From the NCBI RefSeq assembly GCF_002192415.1, contig NZ_CP021780.1, forward strand, positions 868,001 to 932,000: a stretch of DNA of 64,000 nt, given 5' to 3'. Below, piece by piece: positions 26,869-35,454 of the stretch. The notes beneath the pieces were generated by a model that saw only the letters and a program-made list of their open reading frames with translations, was not told the DNA's origin and did not search any database. The first letter of the stretch is position 1. The number at the start of each line of letters is the position of its first letter. The translations under genes were made by a program, and so were the position numbers. The DNA comes from Paenibacillus donghaensis. Its GTDB lineage: Bacteria; Bacillota; Bacilli; Paenibacillales; Paenibacillaceae.

Positions 26869-28452
26869 TTATTGCTCCAGCCGCTTGTCGTAAAGAGTGC
26901 TCTTGTTGCCACCCTGGTTCTTGGAATGGTACATTGCTACATCGGCGGCGCGCAGCAGCTCGTTGATGCTGCTCCCGTGCTGCGGATACAATGCTACGCC
27001 AATGCTGGCTGAGGTATGGAAGCTGGAGCCCTTGTTAATGGACCAGGATTTGTTGAACAACTGCAGCACCCGCTGCAGAATCTCTTCCAGCATGTCCGGA
27101 TTAGAGAAGCGGTGAATAATCACGGCGAACTCGTCACCGCCAATGCGGAAGGCTTGTCCCGCTCCTTTGACCGTCTGCTGAAGCTCGCGTGAGAGCAGCT
27201 GCAGGAATTCATCGCCCGCGAGATGTCCAAGCGTGTCATTCAGCTGCTTGAACCTGTCGCAATCAAGCAGGGCGAGTGCAATATCCTGTCTGCGCTCTTC
27301 CGGCTGGCTGATGAGGTTCTCCATGTACATTTTGAAATGGGCCCGGTTGGGAATGGCCGTCAGATGGTCATAGAAGGCAAGCTTGTGCAGCCGCTCCTCA
27401 TACTGCTTGCGCTGCGTAATTTCGCGGGATACCAACATGAATTGCGCCGGGAAGCTGCCGCTGCCCTTTACCGGAGTTACCTTGGTCTCCAGCCACACCC
27501 ATTGGCCTTCGGCACCGCGCATCCTCAGTTCCGAGAGCCGCTGACCGCTCTGGACCACACTTTTCAGCTTGGCCCATGAGATTTCCGGTTCACGGATATA
27601 ATTGGACAGCGGCTCCCCTTTCTTGGGAATATGTCCAAGGACACTGGAATGTGAAGGGGAAGCATAGAGAATTAACCCGTTCGGATCTGTCAGGATAATG
27701 AAGTCGGACATTGTTTCGCCGATCAGCTGGTACAGCGACTGCTCCTCCAGCATCTCCTTCTGCAGCGTTATGATTCTGCGTCCCAAATAAATAATAACGA
27801 GGATCAGCAGGCAGAACAGCAGCGAGTAGAGCGTGAACAGGGTGCTTTTTTTGTTGCGGAAGGCATTGGTTACTTGGTCAGCATAACGTTCGATCAAGGT
27901 TTCTGACTGATCCAGATGATTTCTTGCTTGATTGAGTGTAAGGTTCAGCAGCACAGGGGTGAAGGAATCTGGATTCCAGCCGCTCTGCATACGTTCTGTG
28001 ATCAGCTGGTCACCCGAGCGCTTCCAATCGGCAAAAGAGTTATCGAAGCCATCCAGCTCGGTCTTAAGTTCCGTAAGCAGCAGCTCGCCTTGCTTCATAT
28101 CGCTGTACGGCTTCTTAATAGCATTGATATTGGCCTTGGCCCAGCCCAGCCGCTGCTCCACTTGAACTATATTGTCCTTGAAGGTCCGGACAAGCTCCTC
28201 ACGATCGGTTATCGTGGTGTTCCTGGCCATTAGGGTGTGGAGGGCTACAGCAGTTTCATATAAGTCCCGGTCGGCATTCAGCACCAGCTCGGAATTCTCA
28301 TATACATCGCCGTAAAGGGATGAGGAGAGCCTGTTAATTGTACAGTTTAAGTACAACAAGGATGCGATGCTGATGCCTACAAGTAGAACCGATAAGGCAG
28401 AGAATAAAATTACTAGTCTGCGTGTTACAGTAAGTTCGGTGAAACCAGACAC
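26869..28452 (-). CDS. Membrane diguanylate cyclase with PAS domain
   Basis: About 527 residues. A transmembrane helix at about 12-34 and another at about 205-225 bracket an extracytoplasmic four-helix sensor. A PAS domain follows (about 235-355, LIGETMSDFIILTDPNGLIL), then a GGDEF domain (about 365-525) with intact active site RIGGDEFAVI and substrate segment DCDRFKQLNDTLGH. It should make c-di-GMP; there is no EAL domain. Start GTG 28452 sits 6 nt after GGGAGAGG; ATG 28458 touches that site and is less likely. Single gene, opposite to its neighbours. The next ~410 bp hold no visible gene before the murQ control region. Confidence 0.9.
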   Translation of the reverse strand: MSGFTELTVTRRLVILFSALSVLLVGISIASLLYLNCTINRLSSSLYGDVYENSELVLNADRDLYETAVALHTLMARNTTITDREELVRTFKDNIVQVEQRLGWAKANINAIKKPYSDMKQGELLLTELKTELDGFDNSFADWKRSGDQLITERMQSGWNPDSFTPVLLNLTLNQARNHLDQSETLIERYADQVTNAFRNKKSTLFTLYSLLFCLLILVIIYLGRRIITLQKEMLEEQSLYQLIGETMSDFIILTDPNGLILYASPSHSSVLGHIPKKGEPLSNYIREPEISWAKLKSVVQSGQRLSELRMRGAEGQWVWLETKVTPVKGSGSFPAQFMLVSREITQRKQYEERLHKLAFYDHLTAIPNRAHFKMYMENLISQPEERRQDIALALLDCDRFKQLNDTLGHLAGDEFLQLLSRELQQTVKGAGQAFRIGGDEFAVIIHRFSNPDMLEEILQRVLQLFNKSWSINKGSSFHTSASIGVALYPQHGSSINELLRAADVAMYHSKNQGGNKSTLYDKRLEQ

Positions 28453-28863
28453 GGTCATCCTCTCCCTGCGTCATACTTTACTTGTGAATTTCCTGAAAGC
28501 TGCGAAACGTGCGGAATAGATCAAGCCAAAATGAGTCTTAAGCAGGGGGGTGATAGAGACATAGGAGAGATAAAGCCTGGTATAGCCAGCCGTTTTTGTA
28601 GTATTTCAAGTATATAGGAGGTCTTGCGGCAAGAGCAATCGCTTCCCGGGTAATCCTGGCTGTGAATCAGATCAAATTTTAGATTAATTTACGGACTGTT
28701 CATAATTCTGAAATAACAAAAACATATGTATGGTCCTTAATGCCTTATTCCTATCAAACCCTTGGTTCTTATTACCCACTGTTAATAGAAACGATACGCC
28801 TTGTGTGCGAAAAAGCTTTCTGCTGCCGTTATGTAAATAATAGTCCATAGCATGTAATGTTTT

Positions 28864-28878
28864 TGAAATAAAATTTCA
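28864..28878. promoter_or_regulatory. RpiR/MurR-type operator 1
   Basis: TGAAATAAAATTTCA is a perfect 6-bp inverted repeat with a 3-bp spacer. TGAAA/TTTCA palindromes of this kind bind RpiR-family repressors, and murR is in the operon downstream. Confidence 0.6.
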
Positions 28879-28894
28879 TGTAATAATAAAATTG

Positions 28895-28923
28895 TTGAAA
28901 TTATTTTTCTGTGGGTGTAAACT
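28895..28923 (+). promoter_or_regulatory. murQ operon promoter overlapping operator 2
   Basis: TTGAAA (28895-28900), 17 nt, TAAACT (28918-28923). TGAAATTATTTTTCT (28896-28910), an imperfect second copy of the operator, overlaps the -35, so a bound repressor would exclude RNA polymerase. The murQ start is 80 nt downstream. Confidence 0.55.
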
Positions 28924-29002
28924 GGAACCAATACATTTAATACATTCAATGCATTTGCGAGTGTGAATTATCTTATGAAATGAGCAAGAAGGAGGAGTCT
29001 TA

Positions 29003-29905
29003 GTGCTGGAGAACCTGACAACGGAGACAAGAAATCAAAGTACGCTTAATCTGGATCAAATGCCAATCCTATCGGTGCTGAAGCTGATGCAGGAGGAGGA
29101 TGCAACCCTATCTTCCGCCATCCAGGCGAAGCTGCCGCAGATTGAACGGGTCGTGGCTGTTGTAATTGAAAGCTTCAAGCAGGGAGGGCGACTGATCTAT
29201 ATCGGTGCCGGCACCAGCGGGCGGCTGGGCATCCTCGACGCCGTGGAATGTGTGCCGACCTTCGGGACAGAGCCTGAGATGGTGCAGGGAATCATCGCCG
29301 GAGGCGAAACAGCCATCCGGATGGCAGTCGAAGGTGCCGAGGATTCACCGCAGCTGGGGCGGGAAGATATCCGGCAACTGAAAGTAAACAGCCGCGATAC
29401 CGTAATCGGTGTTGCAGCCAGCGGTCGCACGCCCTATGTCATCGGCGCGCTCCAGGAGGCGGCAGAATTGGGAGCGCGTACAGCCAGTCTGGCCTGCAAC
29501 GAGGATTCGGAGATCGCCCGGTATGCCGAGCATGCCATCGAAATTGTAACGGGTGCGGAGATCCTTACCGGGTCGACCCGGCTGAAGGCCGGAACCGCGC
29601 AGAAGATGGTGATGAATATGATCTCGACGGTTGCTATGATTGGAATCGGCAAAGTCTACAGCAATCTGATGGTCGACGTGAAGCCTACCAATGAGAAGCT
29701 GGTACAGCGGGCCAAGGCGATGATCTCCGAGATTACCGGCTGTGATGAAGAGACGGCGGCCAGCTACTATGAGCTGAGCAAACATCAGGTCAAGGTTGCA
29801 GTTGTGATGCTGCTGATGGATCTGGGGTATGAGGAAGCACAGCTTAAGCTGATGGAATCGGACGGTTTCATCCGCCGGGCCATCCAAGACGGAAAGGGGA
29901 GATAA
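29003..29905 (+). CDS. murQ: N-acetylmuramic acid 6-phosphate etherase
   Basis: 300 residues. It has the SIS fold with YIGAGTSGRLGILDAVECVPTFG (MurQ signature including the catalytic Glu), IGVAASGRTPYV and VKPTNEKLVQRA. It cleaves the lactyl ether of MurNAc-6P to give GlcNAc-6P and D-lactate. Start GTG 29003 follows AGGAGGAG. First gene of murQ-murP-mupG-murR-crr; murP begins 3 nt after it. Confidence 0.97.
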   Translation: MLENLTTETRNQSTLNLDQMPILSVLKLMQEEDATLSSAIQAKLPQIERVVAVVIESFKQGGRLIYIGAGTSGRLGILDAVECVPTFGTEPEMVQGIIAGGETAIRMAVEGAEDSPQLGREDIRQLKVNSRDTVIGVAASGRTPYVIGALQEAAELGARTASLACNEDSEIARYAEHAIEIVTGAEILTGSTRLKAGTAQKMVMNMISTVAMIGIGKVYSNLMVDVKPTNEKLVQRAKAMISEITGCDEETAASYYELSKHQVKVAVVMLLMDLGYEEAQLKLMESDGFIRRAIQDGKGR

Positions 29906-29908
29906 AAG

Positions 29909-31363
29909 ATGGGGAAAGAGCAGGATCTGGCACGGGGTATTCTGGAGCATGTAGGCGGTATTGAGAATGTGGAGCGGATTACCCACTGTATGACACGGGT
30001 ACGCATGACGATGCGGGATGACCAGATCATCCAGCTGGATGATCTGAAGAAGGTGCCCGGTGTTCTTGGCGTGGTTGAAGATTCCACCTTGCAGGTAATT
30101 GTGGGTCCGGGAATTGTAAACAAGGTTGCAGCAGAGATTGCAGCCATCAGCGGTGTTACGCTGGGTGAGATTATTCCGCTGAATGCCGATCCACAGTTGG
30201 GCGAGGGCGCATTGTCTAATAAGGACGAGGTCTCCCGGATCGCAGCGGAGAATAAAGCGGCCTATAAGAAACGCAATAACACTCCGATCAAGAATTTCTT
30301 CAAGACGATTGCCAATATCTTCATTCCGCTCGTTCCCGCTTTTGTTTCCGCCGGTCTGCTGGCAGGCATCACCTCCGTCATCGGCAATATGATGACCGCC
30401 GAAATCATCAGCGGCGACGGCTGGGTCCAGTTCAATATGATTCTGAATGTTATCAAAAGCGGTCTGTTCTCCTACATGGCCATCTTCGTAGGCATAAATG
30501 CCGCCCGTGAATTCGGGGCCAGTCCCTCATTGGGTGGTCTTATCGGGGGCGCGACACTGCTTACTGGTGTGAAGCCGGAGCTGCCGATCACCAATCTGTT
30601 TACCGGGGAGCCGCTGATTGCCGGACAAGGCGGAATTATCGGAGTGGTGCTGGCCGTCTGGATTCTGGCGCTGATTGAGAAGCGGCTGCATCGAATCATT
30701 CCCAACTCGATTGATTTAATCGTGACCTCTTTCCTTAGTGTCGTTAGTACAGGTATTATTACCATCTTCCTTATTATGCCTTTCGCCGGCTTCGTGGCTG
30801 AGAACCTGCTGATTCTGGTCAACTGGATTCTGGAGGTTGGAGGCGCTTTCTCTGGCTTCATCCTTGGCGGCATCTGGCTGGTTATGGTTATGCTGGGGCT
30901 GCATCATATCATGACGCCGATTCATATTGAGTTGATCACCAGTACGGGTATGACAGCGTTGCTGCCGATCCTCGCCATGGCAGGAGCCGGTCAGGTCGGT
31001 GCGGCGCTGGCACTATGGGTACGCTGCAGACGCAACAAGCCGCTGATCAATATCATCAAAGGTGCGCTGCCGGTCGGAATGCTAGGCATCGGAGAGCCGC
31101 TTATTTACGGGGTGACGCTTCCGCTGGGACGTCCTTTTGTAACCGCCTGTGTGGGCGGTGCCTTCGGCGGCGCGGTGATCGGTTTCTTCGGCAATGTGGG
31201 AGCTATCGCAATCGGCGCGTCAGGCCTGGAGATGCTGCTGCTGATCGCCGACGGCAAATGGTGGATCTATCTGCTGGGTCTGGTGACAGCCTATATCTTC
31301 GGATTTATCTGCACCTACTTCTTCGGCGTGCCGAAGGAAGCCCGCGAACCTAAAGAAGCTTAA
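29909..31363 (+). CDS. murP: PTS N-acetylmuramic acid EIIBC
   Basis: 484 residues. EIIB at about 1-80 has phospho-Cys 27 (ERITHCMTRVRMTM). EIIC at about 115-475 has ten membrane segments and the GIGEPLIYGVTLPLGRPF signature. The protein lacks an EIIA domain, as MurP does; the crr gene at the operon end supplies it. Neighbouring murQ, mupG and murR assign it to MurNAc or the MurNAc-GlcNAc disaccharide rather than a beta-glucoside. Confidence 0.92.
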   Translation: MGKEQDLARGILEHVGGIENVERITHCMTRVRMTMRDDQIIQLDDLKKVPGVLGVVEDSTLQVIVGPGIVNKVAAEIAAISGVTLGEIIPLNADPQLGEGALSNKDEVSRIAAENKAAYKKRNNTPIKNFFKTIANIFIPLVPAFVSAGLLAGITSVIGNMMTAEIISGDGWVQFNMILNVIKSGLFSYMAIFVGINAAREFGASPSLGGLIGGATLLTGVKPELPITNLFTGEPLIAGQGGIIGVVLAVWILALIEKRLHRIIPNSIDLIVTSFLSVVSTGIITIFLIMPFAGFVAENLLILVNWILEVGGAFSGFILGGIWLVMVMLGLHHIMTPIHIELITSTGMTALLPILAMAGAGQVGAALALWVRCRRNKPLINIIKGALPVGMLGIGEPLIYGVTLPLGRPFVTACVGGAFGGAVIGFFGNVGAIAIGASGLEMLLLIADGKWWIYLLGLVTAYIFGFICTYFFGVPKEAREPKEA

Positions 31364-31423
31364 ATCTTAAATCAACCAATATGCAAACAATACCTCAAAT
31401 GAAGCACACAAGGAGTGAGTAGT

Positions 31424-32473
31424 TTGGATGGTGTACTGGTATCGTTAACAGAGCAAAGTGTGGACAAAACAGTGGAGTACCTGAAGGTTATGCGCAGCGC
31501 CGGGTTTCGAGCTATCTTCACCTCACTGCAAATGCCGGAGGAGGACCCGTCCCGCCTGCTGGCGCCGCTGATCTTGATTGGCCGCTTCGCAGCCGAGCAT
31601 AATATGCTGCTGATGGCCGATGTATCCCCGCGGACCTTCGCCAGCTTCTCGCTGGCCCAACTGAAGGAAGCCGGAGTAACCGGACTTCGCATCGACTATG
31701 GCATGGAGAATGCGGAGATTGCCGAATTGTCGCAGTCCTGGCAGATCTCGTTCAACGCCAGCACCATTAATGAAGAGTTTCTCCATGATCTGCGTGCGCT
31801 GGGGGCCAATTTCGATTCGCTGGAAGCGTGGCATAATTATTATCCGCGTCCGGAGACCGGACTCGGCTGGGACGGTTTCGTCGCCAAGAATGAATGGCTG
31901 CAATCCCAGGGCCTGAAGGTGGCGGCCTTTATTCCGGGAGACGGCATCCTGCGCGGCCCGCTCCATGAAGGGCTGCCAACGCTGGAGCAGCACCGCGGCG
32001 TCTCTTCGTTCGCCGCCTATCTGGAGCTGAAGCAGCAGGGATTTACGGATCGGGTTCTGATCGGAGACCTCTCCGTTTCAGACTGGACCCTCCAGCAGTT
32101 CCGTGCCTGGAAGGAAGGGACCGTGTTGCTGCGTGTAAGGGAGCAGCGGGCGGCTCAGGTGTGGGAGCAGATTCATCACAATCGCCCGGATATAGCGCGT
32201 GATGTGATCCGCTCCGAAGAAGCGCGCAGACAGAGCACGGGCAGCATTGAACCCGAGAATTGTGTGGAACGCAAGGCGGGGGCGCTGACCCTGGATAATA
32301 ACCTGTATAAGCGTTACACAGGCGAATTCCAGATCGTGCTGAAGCCGCTGCCTGCCGACGAACGGGTGAATGTGATCGGCTATGTGGAGGAAGCAGACCT
32401 GCTTCTGCTGCCGTTCCTGCAGCAATCCGGCCATCCCTTCCGCTTCCTTGCCAGTCCGCCCGGAAACGAATAA
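31424..32473 (+). CDS. mupG: 6-phospho-N-acetylmuramidase MupG (DUF871)
   Basis: 349 residues. An N-terminal TIM barrel has FTSLQMPEEDP, DVSPRTF, RIDYG, FNASTIN and HNYYPRPETGL. A small C-terminal beta domain covers about 245-349. DUF871 proteins were identified in S. aureus as MupG, which splits MurNAc-6P-GlcNAc after PTS uptake. Here it lies between murP and murR, the same functional set. Start TTG 31424 has AAGGAG 8 nt upstream; GTG 31415 touches the ribosome site and is rejected. Confidence 0.92.
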   Translation: MDGVLVSLTEQSVDKTVEYLKVMRSAGFRAIFTSLQMPEEDPSRLLAPLILIGRFAAEHNMLLMADVSPRTFASFSLAQLKEAGVTGLRIDYGMENAEIAELSQSWQISFNASTINEEFLHDLRALGANFDSLEAWHNYYPRPETGLGWDGFVAKNEWLQSQGLKVAAFIPGDGILRGPLHEGLPTLEQHRGVSSFAAYLELKQQGFTDRVLIGDLSVSDWTLQQFRAWKEGTVLLRVREQRAAQVWEQIHHNRPDIARDVIRSEEARRQSTGSIEPENCVERKAGALTLDNNLYKRYTGEFQIVLKPLPADERVNVIGYVEEADLLLLPFLQQSGHPFRFLASPPGNE

Positions 32474-32517
32474 GATGAACTTATTGTTTCTTTGCACATC
32501 TAAATGGAGGCGTTCAT

Positions 32518-33384
32518 GTGGGGAATGACCAGATTTTGTCCAGGATCGAAACCATGCTGCCCAAGCTGACGTTGTCCGAGCAGAAAGTGGCCGAGTTCGT
32601 ACTGGGTTCGCCGGACCGGGTTGTATCCATGTCCGTTCAGGAGATGGCGGCGCATTCACTGTCAAGCAGTGCGTCTGTGGTGCGCTTCTGCCGCTCCATC
32701 GGACTTAAGGGATTCCCGGAGCTGAAGGTAACGTTGTCAGCAGACCTTGCCCAGGAGCAGAAATCAGGTTATTACGATCTGCACAAAAATGAGAATACGG
32801 CCGAGCTGGTCGATAAAATGCTGTCGAACGCCATGCAGTCGCTGAGAGATACGGTGGGTCAGCTGGATGTCGGCCAGATTGAAGAGATTGCGCGTTGCCT
32901 GCATAAGGCTCCTGCTATTTTTGCCTACGGGATCGGGGCTTCCTCGCTGGTGGCCGAGGATATCTCGCAGAAGTGGCTGCGGATGGGCAAGAATGCTTAT
33001 GCCTTCCTGGACACGCATGTCCTGACCATGAGTATGGCGGCAGCGCCTCCAGGCAGCGTGTTTATCGGCATTTCGTACAGCGCGCAGACGCGCGAGGTGC
33101 TGCAATTGACCAAGTTTGCGAGGCAAAGCGGACTGACGACGATCAGCTTCACCGGGTTCGGCCGCAGCGAGCTGTCCGAGCTGAGCGACTACAATCTGTT
33201 CACGGCGCTTGCGCCCGAAGCCAAGGTGCGCAGCACGGCGACGGCTTCGAAGCACAGCCAGTTTTTTATTATCGATACGCTGTATTATATTTATGCTTCC
33301 ATGAATATTGACTCTTCCATCGATCATATTGCCAAGACGCGCAAGGCGATTGAGGAGCTGAAACGGATCGAGTCGGAGCATTAG
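32518..33384 (+). CDS. murR: RpiR-family repressor MurR
   Basis: 288 residues. HTH_6 domain at about 1-77 (LTLSEQKVAEFVLGSPDRV, SSSASVVRFCRSIGLKGF) and a SIS sugar-phosphate domain at about 125-265 (YGIGASSLVAEDISQKWLR, FIGISYSAQTREV). The likely ligand is MurNAc-6P. Start GTG 32518 follows GGAGG. The TGAAAT-type palindromes at 28864 and 28896 are its probable operators, giving a self-inducing loop. Confidence 0.92.
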   Translation: MGNDQILSRIETMLPKLTLSEQKVAEFVLGSPDRVVSMSVQEMAAHSLSSSASVVRFCRSIGLKGFPELKVTLSADLAQEQKSGYYDLHKNENTAELVDKMLSNAMQSLRDTVGQLDVGQIEEIARCLHKAPAIFAYGIGASSLVAEDISQKWLRMGKNAYAFLDTHVLTMSMAAAPPGSVFIGISYSAQTREVLQLTKFARQSGLTTISFTGFGRSELSELSDYNLFTALAPEAKVRSTATASKHSQFFIIDTLYYIYASMNIDSSIDHIAKTRKAIEELKRIESEH

Positions 33385-33425
33385 CGGCAGTGAGCGGCAG
33401 ATTAGCCGACTGAGGAGGTAATATT

Positions 33426-33923
33426 ATGTTTGGATTCAAAAAGAAACTGACAGCCAGTGACGTCCTGGACATCCCGTCACCGGTGAAGGGGAAGATTATA
33501 CCGCTCATCGAGGTTCCGGACCCGGCCTTCTCCGGCGGTGCTATGGGCCCGGGAATCGCGGTGGAGCCGGATGAAGGGCGGGTCACTGCCCCTTTTGACG
33601 GAGTTGTGGCCCATCTGATGGAGCGGAGCAAACATGCGGTGCTGCTGGAGCATGCGTCCGGTGTGCAGATTCTGATTCATGTCGGCACGAACACCGTGTC
33701 GCTGAAAGGGGAGGGCTTCACGGCCCATGTCCAGACTGGCGACCGGGTGAGGCAAGGACAGCTGCTGCTGGAATTCGACATGGCGGCCATTACGCAAGCG
33801 GGTTATTCGGTGGTGACGCCGATGATCGTCCCGGGCGGACAGGATAATGTTAAAGAAGCTATTCCGCTGCTCAGCGGAGACGGCCCGGAAGGCCAAGCGG
33901 TAATTCGTGTGACGCTGACATAG
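33426..33923 (+). CDS. crr: PTS glucose-family EIIA
   Basis: 165 residues, free-standing EIIA-Glc. SPVKGKIIPL.EVPDPAFSGGAMGPGIAV and VQILIHVGTNTVSLKGEGF carry phospho-His 85, with a second active-site His in KHAVLLEHASG. It should donate phosphate to MurP, which lacks EIIA. Start ATG 33426 follows TGAGGAGG. Last gene of the MurNAc operon; a CGGCTGAAG/CTTCAGCCG hairpin without a U tract follows at about 33929-33950. Confidence 0.93.
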   Translation: MFGFKKKLTASDVLDIPSPVKGKIIPLIEVPDPAFSGGAMGPGIAVEPDEGRVTAPFDGVVAHLMERSKHAVLLEHASGVQILIHVGTNTVSLKGEGFTAHVQTGDRVRQGQLLLEFDMAAITQAGYSVVTPMIVPGGQDNVKEAIPLLSGDGPEGQAVIRVTLT

Positions 33924-33977
33924 GGTCTGTCGGCTGAAGCGGCTTCAGCCGTAGGAAAGAATGCCTGCTTGTCCTGC

Positions 33978-34006
33978 TTGTCAAACCGACAGCTTTTGCA
34001 TATAAT
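33978..34006 (+). promoter_or_regulatory. SigmaA promoter of pheST
   Basis: TTGTCA (33978-33983), 17-nt spacer, perfect TATAAT (34001-34006), just upstream of the T-box. Confidence 0.85.
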
Positions 34007-34039
34007 GATAGGATATATCAGCTATGAAATGTATTGATG

Positions 34040-34352
34040 GAGAAGAGTACGCAGTGCCTGGCTTACAGGGAGGAGACGCCTTAGATTGCGAGCGTTTCTA
34101 AGTTGCAGACCTGCCGAAGTTCACTCCGGAGCAGTTCCCTGAACGGTGCTTAGGAACGGCGAAGCCGATTCTGACGCCAACCCGCGTAGGGGATACCGGC
34201 CGCAGACCGTTATTTCTGTGTAGAGTGAGACGGGTATCTGTCCAGCCTTAAAGAGGGAATATAGCTCTTAAGGAGACAGCTCAGCTTGTCTAACAAGGGT
34301 GGTACCACGGTCTTTTCGTCCCTTTACCGGGAGGAAAGGCCTTTTTTTGTTG
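34040..34352 (+). ncRNA. Phenylalanine T-box riboswitch leader
   Basis: AGAGTACGCAG begins stem I (AGTA box). The probable specifier codon is TTC (Phe) at 34120-34122. The T-box AAGGGTGGTACCACG is at 34296-34310. The terminator CTTTTCGTCCC/GGGAGGAAAGG plus CTTTTTTTG ends at about 34350. Uncharged tRNA-Phe pairing with the T-box would favour read-through into pheST. Confidence 0.96.
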
Positions 34353-34388
34353 AATCCAGACTTTATCTGAAGGGGGCTGTACACAGCC

Positions 34389-35422
34389 ATGAAAGAGAAA
34401 TTGGAAGCATTGAAGCTTGAGGCGCTGTCCAAGCTGCAGGAAGTAACAGACGCACAGGTGCTGAATGATCTGCGTGTGAAATATTTGGGCAAAAAAGGCG
34501 AGCTGACCGAGGTGCTGCGCGGCATGGGAGGACTCAGTGCCGAGGAGCGTCCATTGATCGGGCAAGTAGCCAATAACGTCCGCAGCGCGATTGAAGAAGT
34601 GATTGCCGCGAAGCAGGAAGCCTACCAGCAGCAGGAAACCCAGAACCGGCTGGCTGCGGAGAAGGTGGATGTCACCCTGCCGGGCCGCCGTATGCTGCAG
34701 GGGGTATTCATCCACTGAGCCGTGTGGTGGAAGAGATTGAGGATGTCTTCATCGGCATGGGCTACCAGGTAGCCGAAGGTCCTGAGGTAGAGACGGATTA
34801 TTACAACTTCGAAGCGCTGAATCTGCCGAAGAACCATCCGGCCCGTGATATGCAGGATTCCTTCTACTTGACAGAGGATCTGCTGATGCGTACCCAGACC
34901 TCCGGCGTGCAGATCCGTACGATGCAGTCGATGAACGGACAGGTGCCGGTAAAAGTAATCTGTCCGGGTAAAGTGTTCCGCCGCGATGACGATGATGCGA
35001 CCCACTCCTTCCAGTTCCACCAGATTGAAGGGCTGGTTGTCGGACGCAATATCCGCATGAGCGACCTGAAGGGCACGCTGGAGCAGTTCGTGCAGGAAAT
35101 GTTCGGGCCAGGCACCGGCATCCGCCTGCGTCCAAGCTTCTTCCCGTTCACCGAGCCAAGCGTAGAGGTGGATGTCAGCTGCTTCAAATGCGGCGGGGCA
35201 GGCTGCAGACTGTGCAAGCAGAGCGGCTGGCTGGAGATTCTCGGCGCCGGGATGGTGCATCCGAATGTGCTGGCCATAGGCGGATACGATCCGACTGAGT
35301 TCAGCGGTTTCGCTTTCGGGATGGGTGTGGAGCGGATTGCGATGCTGAAATACGGCATCGATGATATCCGTTACTTCTATAACAATGACATGAGTTTCGT
35401 GAAGCAGTTCAAGGGCGTTTAG
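34389..35422 (+). CDS. pheS: Phenylalanine--tRNA ligase alpha subunit (frameshifted as given)
   Basis: An N-terminal coiled coil ([18 protein letters not shown]) leads to a class II catalytic core with [48 protein letters not shown] and [16 protein letters not shown]. The frame breaks at 34700-34704: five Gs are present where six are needed to read [10 protein letters not shown]. Adding one G gives 1035 nt and 344 residues, exactly the family length. The gene is essential, so a sequencing undercall is the simplest explanation. Start ATG 34389; T-box controlled; pheT follows 32 nt later. Confidence 0.93.
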
Positions 35423-35454
35423 CATTACATCTGAACTAAAGGAAGTGAGCGGAA

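Noticed and set aside
26869..28458. GGDEF protein as a degenerate c-di-GMP receptor
   Set aside because: The GGDEF loop and the substrate-binding segment are intact, so an active cyclase is the better reading.
34040..34352. A tRNA gene near the T-box
   Set aside because: GGTGGTACCACG and the hairpins belong to the T-box and terminator; there is no cloverleaf or CCA-bearing acceptor stem.
34700..34704. Programmed frameshift in pheS
   Set aside because: No slippery heptamer with stimulatory structure, and two unrelated genes show the same one-G deficit, which favours sequencing error.
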